A DNA stretch of 64,000 nucleotides from Pollutimonas harenae (GCF_004153685.1 NZ_SDQD01000003.1:124001-188000); one strand, 5' to 3'. Counted from the stretch's first letter, positions 28,507 through 37,376 are shown. Notes: generated from the letters alone by a model not told the origin. Numbers and translations are program-made.

Positions 28507-29484
28507 TTATTTATTTGTGCCCGGCAGGTAGGCAGCCAGCGGCTGCCTACCTTGCAAAGCCAGTAGCAAGTTGCTGGTGGCCATATTCGACATGGCCAAG
28601 CGTGTTTCATGCGTTGCCGAACCTACGTGTGGCAACGCCAGTACTTTGGGGTGGTCAATCAGTGGCGAATCAGCGGGTAAGGGTTCGACTTCAAAAACGT
28701 CCAGTCCCGCTGCACGCAGCGTTCCACGATCCAGGGCATCCAGCAGGGCCTCCTCCTGAACAACAGGTCCACGCCCGCCATTGATTAGTATCGCGCCAGG
28801 CTTCATCAAGGCAAACTCTTCAGGGCCAATCAACCCTAGCGTTTGGCCGGTCAGCGGCAACACCACTACGACAAAATCCGACTGTTCCAGAACTTCATGC
28901 AGGCTGGCGGCATGCGCCTTGCCTTCAGGCAGCCCACTCGGCACCGGTGTGCGAGTGTGGTAGAGCACCGGCATATTGAAGCCCATGGCTGCACGCTGCG
29001 CCACGGCACGGCCAATACGGCCGTATCCCAATATGCCCAGTGTTTTTCCGTGCACATCCCAGCCGAATTGGTCATCGGCTATGCTGCGCTTCCAGCGCCC
29101 CTGCTGCACATAGCGGCCCAATTCCAGAATGCGCCGGCTGCTTGCCAGCACCATCGTGAAAATCAGATCAGCAACCGTGTCGGTCAGCACACCGGGAGTA
29201 TGGCACAAGGCAATACCCTGTCGTTGCAAAGCGGGAAGATCAAACTTGTCGACACCAACCGATATGCTGGAGATCACTTCCAGCCGGCGCGTTTGTGCCA
29301 GCAAGGCCTCATCAATCGTGTAGCTGGAACCTATCATGCCTTGCGCATCAGGCAGCGCATCAAGAAAAGCCTGCTGCTGACCTGCAATCCGCGGATTCGC
29401 CACCACGACATCGTGCTCCAGCCGAATGCGCGCCAGCTGGTCGACGGGAAGCTCGCGGTAAACCAGGACCTGTTTCCGGCTCAT
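28507..29484 (-). CDS. kguD: 2-hydroxyacid dehydrogenase, probable 2-ketogluconate 6-phosphate reductase
   Basis: The 325-residue protein is a D-isomer-specific 2-hydroxyacid dehydrogenase. The NAD(P) site GYGRIG is at residues 153-158 and the catalytic set is Arg238 in NGGRG, Glu267 in VFEVEP and His286 in LPHVGSATHE. On family grounds alone it could be GhrB or KguD; the gene overlaps the upstream kinase by four bases (ATGA) and the order epimerase-kinase-reductase is that of the Pseudomonas kgu operon, so reduction of 2-keto-6-phosphogluconate to 6-phosphogluconate is the likely reaction. It is the last gene of the cluster. Confidence 0.8.
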   Translation of the reverse strand: MSRKQVLVYRELPVDQLARIRLEHDVVVANPRIAGQQQAFLDALPDAQGMIGSSYTIDEALLAQTRRLEVISSISVGVDKFDLPALQRQGIALCHTPGVLTDTVADLIFTMVLASSRRILELGRYVQQGRWKRSIADDQFGWDVHGKTLGILGYGRIGRAVAQRAAMGFNMPVLYHTRTPVPSGLPEGKAHAASLHEVLEQSDFVVVVLPLTGQTLGLIGPEEFALMKPGAILINGGRGPVVQEEALLDALDRGTLRAAGLDVFEVEPLPADSPLIDHPKVLALPHVGSATHETRLAMSNMATSNLLLALQGRQPLAAYLPGTNK

Positions 29485-30425
29485 AGACCCGCTTGCTCCA
29501 GTTCCTGACGGGTAGGCAGACCTTCGGTATCACCTACGACCTGAACGGCCCGCGCACCTATCCAGGCGCCCCGCTTAACGGCAGCACGCAAAGGCTTGCC
29601 TTCAAGCAAGGCACTCATCACACCAGCAGCAAAGCCATCGCCCGCACCCACGGTATCGATGACCGTCTGTACCGGAACACCAGCCACATAACCTTGCTCG
29701 TCGCCCGAATCAAAGTACGCGCCGTCGGCGCCCAGCTTGATCACTACTAGGCCTACACCCTGATCACGATAATAGCGCGCAATATCCTCAGGCGTATCCA
29801 GGCCAGTCAACAAGCGCCCTTCTGCTATGCCTGGGAACAGCCAGTTGGCGGAAAAAGCCAAGGCATTGATGCCATCGCGCATGCTTTCGGTGGATGGCCA
29901 TAAGCTGGGACGCAAATTCGGATCGAAAGATACCGTTTTGCCGGCAGCCCGCATCAATTTCATGGTCTTGGCCGCAACCTGATAGCAATTTTCGGAAATC
30001 GCGGGAAATACGCCTGTGCTGTGAAGATGGCGTGCGCTGCACAGCCAGGCTTCATCGATATCAGCGACCCTCATCTGGCTGGCTGCCGAACCCTTGCGGT
30101 GGTATTCAACCGGCGGGTCACTGCCGTCAGTTACTCTGCCTTTGATCTGAAAGCCGGTGCGTTGCTGCGCATCGCACACCACATGGGAGCAATCGATGCC
30201 TTCGGCTTCCATGGTGGCCAGCAGATAACGCGCCATAGAGTCCGCACCCAGACGACTGGCCCAACCCACTTTGACACCCAAGCGTGCCAGACCGATGGCC
30301 ACGTTGGTTTCGGCGCCTGCCGTACGCTTGATAAACCCCTGAACCTGCTCCAGCGGACCAGGCTGATCCGCGACCAGCAGCATCATGGCTTCGCCAAAGG
30401 TCACTACATCCAATGCCTGAGTCAC
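29481..30425 (-). CDS. kguK: PfkB-family sugar kinase, probable 2-ketogluconate kinase
   Basis: The 314-residue ribokinase-fold protein has N-terminal GAETNVAIGLARLG for substrate binding and GAGD at residues 260-263 with the catalytic base Asp263. By sequence it is close to KDG kinases (KdgK) and KguK, which are hard to separate. Its position between a KguE-like protein and a KguD-like reductase, behind a PtxS-type operator, favours phosphorylation of 2-ketogluconate. It starts at GTG 30425, immediately after the TAA of the upstream gene, so translation is coupled. KdgK is the main alternative. Confidence 0.8.
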   Translation of the reverse strand: MTQALDVVTFGEAMMLLVADQPGPLEQVQGFIKRTAGAETNVAIGLARLGVKVGWASRLGADSMARYLLATMEAEGIDCSHVVCDAQQRTGFQIKGRVTDGSDPPVEYHRKGSAASQMRVADIDEAWLCSARHLHSTGVFPAISENCYQVAAKTMKLMRAAGKTVSFDPNLRPSLWPSTESMRDGINALAFSANWLFPGIAEGRLLTGLDTPEDIARYYRDQGVGLVVIKLGADGAYFDSGDEQGYVAGVPVQTVIDTVGAGDGFAAGVMSALLEGKPLRAAVKRGAWIGARAVQVVGDTEGLPTRQELEQAGL

Positions 30426-31199
30426 TTAACTCGTCTCCAAAGAGCGCAACTGCCGGATCGCGTTACGCGTAATACTTAATAAGTCATCGCCGGCCAATGG
30501 ATATTCGATGGCACGCGGCAGACTCCGGGGCATGGCCCGCAATAAGGCTCGCCATGGCGCAGCGGACTCCACAACAGGAACGGCGACCCACCGGGCAGGC
30601 TGACGCTGCACGCCTTTGCAATGAACGTAGCGTACACGCTCGGAAAAAGCCTCGGCCGCCTGCAGGGGACACTCGCCATTCCAGTGCCAGTTGCCCATAT
30701 CGAAAGTCATGCCCAGTTTAAGCCCCGCCTCGTCTGCGCTACTGAAGAATCGTTGCAGCGCAGTCAATGTTCCGGCGGTCTCAGTCTGGTCATTTTCAAT
30801 CAGCAGCTCAACGCTCTGCCCGGCCAGGCATGCCGCCAGATGCCGCAACGTATTGGCCGACGCCTCTGGCTTGAAGCCGCCTATGGACATCTTCAGCACG
30901 CTGGAACCTAGCGTTCTAGCGGCAGACAATCCATTTTCCAGATGTTTTTCCACCAGCTTGCCTTGGCTGTCCCACAGCATGTCAGGACTTGAATAGACGC
31001 AGGCAAGGCCCAGGCCCCGCACATTGGCGGCAAGCATGGGCAGTTCGTCATCAGCCCCGGTCAGCAATTCGCCGCGGATCTCGACGCCGTCGGCGCCGGC
31101 ATCGTGGCATAAACGCACAAACCAATTCTGGCCGTGACGGCTGACTTCGGCAGCGCCAAAAGACCCCAGGGAGACAAACACCTGCTGTGGTGATGACAT
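30426..31199 (-). CDS. kguE: Sugar phosphate isomerase/epimerase-like protein, probable KguE
   Basis: The 257-residue protein is an AP-endonuclease-2-type TIM barrel. Family features are GADGVEIRGELL (residues about 35-46), LLIENDQ with a metal-ligand glutamate, TFDMGNWHW and YVHCKGV, which supply Asp and His ligands. KguE of Pseudomonas is of this type, lies first in the kgu operon, and has no firmly proven reaction. Here it follows the transporter ATPase by one base pair and is joined directly to the kinase gene. The assignment comes from order and operator; by sequence alone only the superfamily is certain. Confidence 0.72.
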   Translation of the reverse strand: MSSPQQVFVSLGSFGAAEVSRHGQNWFVRLCHDAGADGVEIRGELLTGADDELPMLAANVRGLGLACVYSSPDMLWDSQGKLVEKHLENGLSAARTLGSSVLKMSIGGFKPEASANTLRHLAACLAGQSVELLIENDQTETAGTLTALQRFFSSADEAGLKLGMTFDMGNWHWNGECPLQAAEAFSERVRYVHCKGVQRQPARWVAVPVVESAAPWRALLRAMPRSLPRAIEYPLAGDDLLSITRNAIRQLRSLETS

Positions 31200-31200
31200 A

Positions 31201-31995
31201 TCAGTGATTCAGAATCTGGCCCAGAAATTTGCGCGTTTTTTCATGCGTAGGGTTGCTGAAAAATTGCTCGGGTGGCGACTGCTCGATGATGGTGCCATCA
31301 GCCATGAAAATCACCCGGTCGGCCACGCTGCGTGCAAAACCCATTTCGTGCGTTACACACAGCATGGTCATGCCGTCATCGGCCAGACTGATCATGGTGT
31401 CCAGCACTTCCTTGACCATTTCGGGATCAAGTGCCGAGGTCGGCTCATCGAACAGCATGACCTTGGGCGTCATGCACAAGGCACGCGCAATGGCCACACG
31501 CTGTTGCTGTCCACCCGAAAGCTGGCTGGGATACTTATGGGCTTGATCGCCTATCCGTACCCGCTCAAGATACTTCACGGCCAGCGCTTCAGCTTCAACC
31601 TTGCTGATCCCACGAGAGCGCATGGGCGCCAGCATGCAGTTCTGCAACACCGTCATGTGCGGAAACAGGTTGAATTGCTGAAACACCATGCCGACTTCCT
31701 GCCGGATCGCGTCGATATTTCCAGCCTTGGCCGTCAGGTCGATACCGTCAACGACAATACGTCCCTTCTGTATTTTCTCCAGGCCATTGATGCACCGGAT
31801 AAGAGTGGACTTTCCCGAGCCGGACGGCCCGCAAATGACGATGCGTTCACCGGCAGCAACGGTCAAGTCAATATCGGTCAAGACGTGGAACTGGTCGTAC
31901 CACTTATTGAGCGCCTGGATCTCGATAATCGTCCCGCCAAGCTTGGCGGGACGATGTGCGTGATCGGCAGCCGGTGTCGTCTGCGTGTCAGTCAT
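31201..31995 (-). CDS. Polar amino acid-type ABC transporter ATPase
   Basis: The 264-residue protein is a GlnQ-like ATPase with Walker [10 protein letters not shown], signature LSGGQQQR, Walker B VMLFDEP and the switch histidine in CVTHE. It would energise the two permeases encoded upstream. A short N-terminal extension rich in Thr, Ala and His precedes the domain. PAAT-family systems usually move amino acids; here the three following genes are hexonate enzymes in the same operon with one-base spacing, so a ketogluconate or related sugar acid is a plausible substrate. Confidence 0.92.
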   Translation of the reverse strand: MTDTQTTPAADHAHRPAKLGGTIIEIQALNKWYDQFHVLTDIDLTVAAGERIVICGPSGSGKSTLIRCINGLEKIQKGRIVVDGIDLTAKAGNIDAIRQEVGMVFQQFNLFPHMTVLQNCMLAPMRSRGISKVEAEALAVKYLERVRIGDQAHKYPSQLSGGQQQRVAIARALCMTPKVMLFDEPTSALDPEMVKEVLDTMISLADDGMTMLCVTHEMGFARSVADRVIFMADGTIIEQSPPEQFFSNPTHEKTRKFLGQILNH

Positions 31996-32014
31996 GATGA
32001 ATAACTCTTGCCTA

Positions 32015-32821
32015 TCAGGATTTGCTCAGCTCAGGCAGCGGTGAGCCCAGCCATTTTTCGAATAGCTTGCTGAATTCACCGTTCTCGATGTTTTTCTGAA
32101 CGGCATCATTAACGGCCTTAAGCGTGTTGGGCTCGCCAGGACGCATGGCAACAGCCATTTCCTGCTGCAGCAATACGAATTTGTTTTCGAAACGATCAGG
32201 AGCGCGCTTGGCGATTTGTCCGGCTACCGTCGTGGAGCATCCAATGGCATCAACCTGACCGGAAAGCAAGGCCTGCATGGCAGACGCGTCATCATCGAAG
32301 CGACGGATGTTGGCATCTTTGGGGGCTACCTTGGTCACCGCAATATCTTGCGTACTGGCACGCGCAACGCCTATGCGCAGACCCGAAAGGTCTTCAGGCT
32401 TGGCGATTTTGGTGTCTTTGCCACCGAACATGACAATCTGTGCGGCAGAGTAAGGATCAGAAAACTGAACCTGCTTGGCGCGCTCGGGAGTGATAGCCAG
32501 CGAAGCCACCAACATATCAACTTTATTGGTCAGCAGGAAAGGGATACGGTTGGGGCCGGTGACGGGAACAATATTGACCTTGACGCCCAGGTCCTTGGCC
32601 AGTTGGCGCGCTACATCGGCGTCATAGCCATCGGGCTTGTTCTCGGTGTTCAAAATGCCATAAGGAGGAAAATCGACCAGCATACCGACGGTAAGCTCGC
32701 CCTTTTCTTTCACCTGATCGATGGTTTCAGCTACGGCGGCGCTGCTACCCAGCGCGAATACGGTGCAAGTGGCCAACAGGGCGGCGCCAGCAACGTGGCG
32801 AATCTTCTTAGTCAAAAACAT
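32015..32821 (-). CDS. PAAT-type periplasmic binding protein
   Basis: The 268-residue protein has a Sec signal peptide (basic start MFLTKKIRH, hydrophobic core, cleavage probably after AAVA at about residue 30) and the SBP family 3 fold: [26 protein letters not shown] and the run ending [22 protein letters not shown]. The residues that bind the amino group in amino acid receptors (typically Arg in the RIGV region and a late Asp) cannot be judged by eye, so specificity is open. Its place between permeases and the kgu-like genes suggests a sugar acid. No close relative is named. Confidence 0.9.
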   Translation of the reverse strand: MFLTKKIRHVAGAALLATCTVFALGSSAAVAETIDQVKEKGELTVGMLVDFPPYGILNTENKPDGYDADVARQLAKDLGVKVNIVPVTGPNRIPFLLTNKVDMLVASLAITPERAKQVQFSDPYSAAQIVMFGGKDTKIAKPEDLSGLRIGVARASTQDIAVTKVAPKDANIRRFDDDASAMQALLSGQVDAIGCSTTVAGQIAKRAPDRFENKFVLLQQEMAVAMRPGEPNTLKAVNDAVQKNIENGEFSKLFEKWLGSPLPELSKS

Positions 32822-32872
32822 ATCGTGTCTCCGGGTTGGACTAAAAAATTGAGAAAAACCGAACGGACTTAC

Positions 32873-33526
32873 CTATCGCGCCAGCGACAGGGCAAGACGT
32901 CTTTCCATGTACGAAGCCAGCATGGAAAGCGGCCAGCACAGAAAAAAGTAGATAACGGCAACGACGGTAAACACCACCATGGGCTGAAAAGTGGCGTTAT
33001 TGATGATTTGACCGGCACGGGTCAACTCAGTGAACCCAATAATTGCCGCCAGCGAAGTGCCTTTGACAATCTGGACCAAATAGCCCACCGTTGGTGGCAC
33101 AGCAATTTTCAGGGCCTGCGGCAGTACGACATCGCGCATTTTGTGACGATAGTTCAGGCCCAATGCTTCGGCGGCCTCCCATTGGCCACGTGGAATTGCC
33201 TGGATGCAGCCACGCCAGATTTCACCCAGGAAGGCGCCGCTGTTCAGTGTCAGGGCCACTGCCGCAGCTAACCACGGGTTGATGTCCAGGCCTATGACCG
33301 GGGCACCAAAAAATACCAGAAATAATTGCAGCAGCAGCGGCGTACCGCGAAACAGCTGAATGAATCCCATGGACAGGGATTGTGCCAGCTTGCTATCGCT
33401 GGTGCGCGACAGCGCGATGATCAATCCCACAATGCCGCCGCCAACAAAAGCCATCAGGGATAGCGCTATCGTCCATTGCGCGGCTTCAAGAATGAACCAA
33501 AAATCGGAATAGCCAAAAGTACGCAT
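32873..33526 (-). CDS. PAAT-type ABC transporter permease
   Basis: The 217-residue permease has about five membrane helices and the HisM/GlnP EAA loop (WEAAEALGLNYRHKMRDVVLPQ, split near residue 140). Its ATG at 33526 overlaps the stop of the preceding permease as TAATG, so the pair is translationally coupled and forms a heterodimeric channel. A longer in-frame reading upstream overlaps the neighbour and is not supported. AT-poor codon use matches its surroundings. Confidence 0.9.
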   Translation of the reverse strand: MRTFGYSDFWFILEAAQWTIALSLMAFVGGGIVGLIIALSRTSDSKLAQSLSMGFIQLFRGTPLLLQLFLVFFGAPVIGLDINPWLAAAVALTLNSGAFLGEIWRGCIQAIPRGQWEAAEALGLNYRHKMRDVVLPQALKIAVPPTVGYLVQIVKGTSLAAIIGFTELTRAGQIINNATFQPMVVFTVVAVIYFFLCWPLSMLASYMERRLALSLAR

Positions 33527-34197
33527 TATCGACGGTCCGGGTAGTTGAGGCCCCACTGGTAAACCATGCGGAACACCAACGTGAAAGCCAAGGTCAGCAG
33601 CAGATAAATGCCTGTGACCACAATATAGATTTCAAAGCTGCGAAAAGTTTCGGACTGCAGATTGGCCGCTACAGACGTCAGGTCGTCGGCGGAAATCACC
33701 GATACCACGCTGGAAGCCAGCATCAGCAGAATGAACTGGCTGGTCAGGGCGGGATAAATGGCTTTCAAGGCCGGCTTGAGCACCACAAAGCGGAAAACCT
33801 CCAGCCGCGATAGATTCAAAGCCAGCCCGGCTTCAATCTGACCTTTGGGTATGGATTCAATGCCGGCACGTACAATCTCTGTGGCGTATGCGCCCAGGTT
33901 GAATACCATGGCAATCAAGGCCGCCGTATAAGGCGACCAACGCACGCCTATCGCGGGCAACGCAAAGAAAAAGAAGAACAGTTGAATCAGGAACGGCGTA
34001 TTGCGTATGACTTCAATATAGATCTTGATCAGCCAGCGCAGCGGCGTCGGCCCCGCCGTTTTGCCCCAGGCACAAACAATAGCCAGCAGCAACCCCAGCA
34101 GCATTGCCATAAAGGACAACTGGATCGTCATCCAGGTGCCACGTAGCAGCAAAGGCCAGGCGTCGAAAACCGGACCAAATTGAAAGGTGTAATTCAC
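33526..34197 (-). CDS. PAAT-type ABC transporter permease, first gene of the kgu-like operon
   Basis: The 223-residue permease begins NYTFQFGPVF after a GTG start and has the PAAT features RNTPFLIQLFFFFFALP and GQIEAGLALNLS in the EAA loop. GTG 34197 fits the usual family N-terminus and lies after AAGG; an ATG further upstream (34242) would add fifteen residues lacking family likeness. It is the first gene after the palindromic operator at 34309, which lies 112 bases upstream of the GTG, so expression should follow that operator. Confidence 0.87.
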   Translation of the reverse strand: MNYTFQFGPVFDAWPLLLRGTWMTIQLSFMAMLLGLLLAIVCAWGKTAGPTPLRWLIKIYIEVIRNTPFLIQLFFFFFALPAIGVRWSPYTAALIAMVFNLGAYATEIVRAGIESIPKGQIEAGLALNLSRLEVFRFVVLKPALKAIYPALTSQFILLMLASSVVSVISADDLTSVAANLQSETFRSFEIYIVVTGIYLLLTLAFTLVFRMVYQWGLNYPDRR

Positions 34198-34308
34198 GTT
34201 ATCTGAACCTTGAGTGTTGCCGGCGAGCCAAGCATACCGCACTAGAACAAATACCTACTGCAAGGCATGAATCCATGTATCGGGCTAGGTAAAAGCTGGC
34301 TGCTGCCA

Positions 34309-34324
34309 ATGAAACCGGTTTCAT
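34309..34324. promoter_or_regulatory. PtxS-type operator palindrome
   Basis: ATGAAACCGGTTTCAT is a perfect 16-base palindrome with a central CG, the LacI-family pattern. Its inner 14 bases equal TGAAACCGGTTTCA, the published operator of Pseudomonas PtxS, the 2-ketogluconate-responsive repressor. On the minus strand a TATACT lies just upstream (34336-34331) and a perfect TATAAT at 34352-34347, so a repressor bound here would sit at the start of the transporter-kgu transcript. The LacI-family gene begins next to it at 34430. Confidence 0.82.
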
Positions 34325-34360
34325 AACTCAGTATAAATAGCGGAAAATTATATCAGTAGT

Positions 34361-34383
34361 TGGCCAAAAACAGTTTTTGGCCA
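34361..34383. repeat. Hairpin between ptxS-like gene and its operator
   Basis: TGGCCAAAAA (34361-34370) and TTTTTGGCCA (34374-34383) are perfect inverted arms around CAG. For transcripts leaving the regulator gene on the minus strand no T tract follows the stem, so a classic terminator is doubtful; the T run lies on the plus-strand side, where no gene needs it. It may insulate the regulator from the transporter promoter. Confidence 0.55.
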
Positions 34384-34429
34384 TTTTTCAGACATGTCTG
34401 GCCTCGCGGTAAAGCAAGGCAGATAAGCG

Positions 34430-35491
34430 CTAAGCCGGCTCTGCCCCCCGGCCTGTACGCGTCGAACCACGGACCATGAGCTTGCCTTTCAACAACATTT
34501 GCCTGGCGGGTCCATCCAAGCCTTGCAAACGCTGTATCAGACAGTGAGCGGTGAGGCGGCCCAGTTCGGTCGTAGGCTGGGCCACAGTACTGATGCCAGG
34601 TCCGATATAAGGCGCCCACGGCGTATCATCAATACCCAGCAACCCGATCTCGTGGCCCAAACGCCAGCCCAATTGCGCAACGGCTTCAATCACACGCAAT
34701 GTGACGACTGCATTGGCTGCAATGACAGCCGGTACACCGCCTCCCGGACAGCCCGTTGTCGCAACGGCCGCCCGGCCCCGCAAAGCTTTCAGGGCTTCGA
34801 TCAGTCCGGTCTGGTCCTGCGCTTCAACATCGCATCCCGATACTTCGTCCGCATGGGTCTGGACAAAATCATGAAAGGCCTGTTTGCGTTCTATGCGGGC
34901 ACTCACCTTGTCCAGGGGCTCGGTTATCAGCATCAGCTCGCGATATCCGGCGCCCAGCAAATGCCGACAACTGAGTGCAATGGCGTGTTGGTTGTCGAGC
35001 GAAACAAAATCGACATTCAGCCCCTCATGGCGTCTATCGACGAGCACAATGGGCTTGCCCTGTCTGGCCGCCTCTAGTGCCGCGCCCGGATCGTGCCCCG
35101 TGGTATTCAATATGAAACCTTCAACCTTATAAGACGAGAGGGCTTGCAAACCGGCGCTTTCGCGGTCTCCTTCGTTACCCATGTTGAACAGCATCACCAG
35201 ATAGCCCGCTTCGCGACAGGCCTGCTCGGCGCCACGCAGTACCGCAACGGAAAAAGGATTGGTAATGTCGGCCACAACCAGGCCTATCAGGCGTGAGCGT
35301 CCTCGCTTCAGGGCCTGCGCCATAGGACTGGGCGAATAGCCCAGCTGAGCGATGGCGGCTTCGACCCGACGGGCTATTTCAGGCGAGAGCAAGGTATCTC
35401 GATGATTGAGAAAGCGCGACACCGTAGCCTTGGACACACCGGCCTGGCGTGCCACATCGGCAATCGTGCTGCGGCGGACGTTTTTGGTCAT
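34430..35491 (-). CDS. ptxS: LacI-family regulator, PtxS-like
   Basis: The 353-residue protein has the LacI helix-turn-helix TIADVARQAGVSKATVSRFL (residues 9-28), a hinge helix with SPMAQALKRGRS, and a periplasmic-binding-protein-like effector domain from about residue 65 (LIGLVVADITNPFS). It lies directly upstream of the transporter-kgu genes, and the palindrome between them is the PtxS operator. In Pseudomonas PtxS represses kgu genes and is released by 2-ketogluconate. The name is assigned from operator and context; LacI relatives GntR and IdnR are similar by family. It may be transcribed with the two dehydrogenases upstream. Confidence 0.8.
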   Translation of the reverse strand: MTKNVRRSTIADVARQAGVSKATVSRFLNHRDTLLSPEIARRVEAAIAQLGYSPSPMAQALKRGRSRLIGLVVADITNPFSVAVLRGAEQACREAGYLVMLFNMGNEGDRESAGLQALSSYKVEGFILNTTGHDPGAALEAARQGKPIVLVDRRHEGLNVDFVSLDNQHAIALSCRHLLGAGYRELMLITEPLDKVSARIERKQAFHDFVQTHADEVSGCDVEAQDQTGLIEALKALRGRAAVATTGCPGGGVPAVIAANAVVTLRVIEAVAQLGWRLGHEIGLLGIDDTPWAPYIGPGISTVAQPTTELGRLTAHCLIQRLQGLDGPARQMLLKGKLMVRGSTRTGRGAEPA

Positions 35492-35547
35492 GGCCGAATA
35501 ATACGCGATACGCCGGCATTCATGCGGACGGACGGCCTTGCTTCAGC

Positions 35548-36306
35548 CTACATCATGCAAGATGACAGACCACCATCCACCGCCAGCACCTGCCCCGTCA
35601 CAAAGCGGGATTCACGCGCCGCCATGAATACCACTGCAGAAGCAATATCGTCAGGCTCGCCCCATTTCTTTTGCGGGACCCGCTCTTGTAGCCAGGTATT
35701 GAAGGCTTCGTCGCCCCATAGGTTACGAGTCAATTCAGTAGCCACATAGCCTGGGGCAATGGCGTTGACCGTAATGCCGGCCTCGGACAGCTCCGCCGCC
35801 CATTGCCTGACCATACCGTGCAAGGCGGCTTTGGCCGCCGTATAAGCTGTTATTTGCGGCTTGCCTCGTATGGCAGTGATGGATCCGGTGAAGATGATGC
35901 GTCCGTAACCCTGCTTCGCCATGCCAACTGCAATGTGCCGGCCCAAGGCCCATTGGGCAGTCAGGTTGCCGGAAATAATACGTTCGAACTCCTGCTGCGG
36001 AAAAGACAGTAAAGGCTCACGATGCTGTATGCCTGCGTTCGAAAATAAAATATCGATCTTTCCCAGACTATCGCGCACTGCATCGACAGCGGCAATGGAC
36101 TGGTCTATGTCGAGAATATCAAAGGGTGCAATCTGCACCTTGACACCTTCCTCTTGCAGTGCCGCCGCTGCAGCGTCCAGCGTATTTGCGCTGCGACCAT
36201 TCAAGACAACAGTTGCACCCTGAAGCCCCAGTGCTCTGGCTGCGGCATAACCTATACCTCGCGACGAGCCGGTGACCAAAGCCACCTGACCTGACAGATC
36301 GAACAT
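35548..36306 (-). CDS. SDR oxidoreductase, gluconate 5-dehydrogenase-like
   Basis: The 252-residue short-chain dehydrogenase has TGSSRGIG (residues 12-19), NAGIQ (90-94) and the catalytic Ser142, Tyr155, Lys159. The C-terminal half, with IAPGYVATELT, AFNTWLQERVP and KKWGEP, parallels E. coli IdnO, which interconverts gluconate and 5-ketogluconate. The position upstream of the PtxS-like regulator, within a hexonate cluster, supports a sugar-acid substrate. It starts 37 bases after the stop of the upstream dehydrogenase. Other SDRs share the motifs, so the substrate is inferred. Confidence 0.83.
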   Translation of the reverse strand: MFDLSGQVALVTGSSRGIGYAAARALGLQGATVVLNGRSANTLDAAAAALQEEGVKVQIAPFDILDIDQSIAAVDAVRDSLGKIDILFSNAGIQHREPLLSFPQQEFERIISGNLTAQWALGRHIAVGMAKQGYGRIIFTGSITAIRGKPQITAYTAAKAALHGMVRQWAAELSEAGITVNAIAPGYVATELTRNLWGDEAFNTWLQERVPQKKWGEPDDIASAVVFMAARESRFVTGQVLAVDGGLSSCMM

Positions 36307-36343
36307 ATCCCCTCCTGTTGCCGGCGTGAACCGGATGCTGGCC

Positions 36344-37282
36344 TTATTTCAAATCAGCAGTATCTACTTGCTTTTTATGCAGCAGCAATGCCATCAAGCG
36401 CTCGTCGCGCCATATGCGCCGATTCAACAACTCGGAACCAGGCAACAGAGCGCGCCGCTGCTGATCGACATCAGCGACCAGCTCGGCAGACCAGGGCTCT
36501 GTGCCGGTCTGTTCCTGAGCAATCGATTCGTACATGCCGCCATAGCGTGTGCAATAGTCTTGCACGCCATCCGGCGCATTCAAGTCGATGGTTTCGAATG
36601 GCCCCATAAACGACCATCGCAGCCCCAGGCCGTCCTTGACTGTCACGTCCAGATCCTCGGCGCTGACACAGCCGCTCTCCACCAGGCGAAAAGCCTCGCG
36701 CAGCAATGCACCCTGCAAGCGATTCAGCACAAATCCTTGCAGTTCCTTATGCAAAGTCACCGGTTTCTGGCCCACTTTTTCCATCAAGCCCCTGGTGCGC
36801 TCCAGGGTTGCGGCATCGGTCCAGGGCGCACCGCACAACTCCACGACAGGAATCAGATAGGGTGGATTGACGGGGTGCGAGACCAAGCAACGATGCCGGC
36901 CAGGCAAATCCTCTGTAAAGGCCGAAGCCGGAATACTGGACGTTGAACTTGCCAGTGGCGTATCGGGAAGACTCAGGCGATCCATGGCTGCAAAGATTTC
37001 TTGCTTTACCTCCAGTCTTTCAGGCAGATTTTCCTGAACGTAGCCGGCACCATCCAGCGCTTCCTCAAGGCTGGACACGGTTTGAACCCGTGCAAGCACA
37101 CTTGCCGCGTCACTTAAAAGCTGTTTGTTTTCAAGTTCATGGACTTGTTGCTCAAGCAGCTTCAGCGCACGCGCCAATGCCGCAGAATCACCATCCCACA
37201 ATCGCACCTGACACCCACCGCGCGCGAACACAATAGCCCAAGCCTGGCCAATAAGCCCGGCGCCAATCACTGCAACCTTCAT
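36344..37282 (-). CDS. 3-hydroxyacyl-CoA dehydrogenase-family enzyme, L-gulonate 3-dehydrogenase (CryL)-like
   Basis: The 312-residue protein has GAGLIG (residues 7-12) for NAD, the SSTSSI run and the SHPVNPPYLIPVVE run with the catalytic histidine, typical of the lambda-crystallin/L-gulonate 3-dehydrogenase and L-carnitine dehydrogenase branch rather than of fatty-acid FadB. The EELG-like catalytic glutamate is in the PVVEL segment. In a cluster of hexonate genes, oxidation of L-gulonate or a similar sugar acid is the most natural guess; carnitine dehydrogenase is the alternative. It is the first gene of the minus-strand cluster, with a palindrome and tandem repeat upstream. Confidence 0.8.
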   Translation of the reverse strand: MKVAVIGAGLIGQAWAIVFARGGCQVRLWDGDSAALARALKLLEQQVHELENKQLLSDAASVLARVQTVSSLEEALDGAGYVQENLPERLEVKQEIFAAMDRLSLPDTPLASSTSSIPASAFTEDLPGRHRCLVSHPVNPPYLIPVVELCGAPWTDAATLERTRGLMEKVGQKPVTLHKELQGFVLNRLQGALLREAFRLVESGCVSAEDLDVTVKDGLGLRWSFMGPFETIDLNAPDGVQDYCTRYGGMYESIAQEQTGTEPWSAELVADVDQQRRALLPGSELLNRRIWRDERLMALLLHKKQVDTADLK

Positions 37283-37310
37283 GGATTTACCTTATATTGA
37301 GCCAATCAAA

Positions 37311-37339
37311 TACTAGATACTAGACAACTGTGATCACAG
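37311..37339. promoter_or_regulatory. Tandem repeat and palindrome in the divergent CryL-ade promoter region
   Basis: TACTAGA is repeated in tandem (37311-37317, 37318-37324) and followed by the perfect palindrome CTGTGATCACAG (37328-37339). Both lie between the divergent dehydrogenase and adenine deaminase starts. The palindrome resembles two fused CRP half-sites lacking the usual six-base spacer, so CRP itself is unlikely; another dimeric regulator is possible. Confidence 0.4.
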
Positions 37340-37376
37340 ATCGAAGCTGGTAATTACCCTAGGCCTACAAAAAACC

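Noticed and set aside
28507-30425. Simple KDG kinase plus glyoxylate reductase reading
   Set aside because: Possible by family alone, but the PtxS-type operator and the epimerase-kinase-reductase order fit ketogluconate use better; kept as an alternative in the entries.
34361-34388. Hairpin as terminator of the LacI-family gene
   Set aside because: On the minus strand, where that gene is transcribed, no T run follows the stem; the T run lies on the other strand where no gene ends.
37328-37339. CRP site at CTGTGATCACAG
   Set aside because: CRP sites have a six-base spacer between TGTGA and TCACA; here the halves are fused, so only a generic palindrome is reported.
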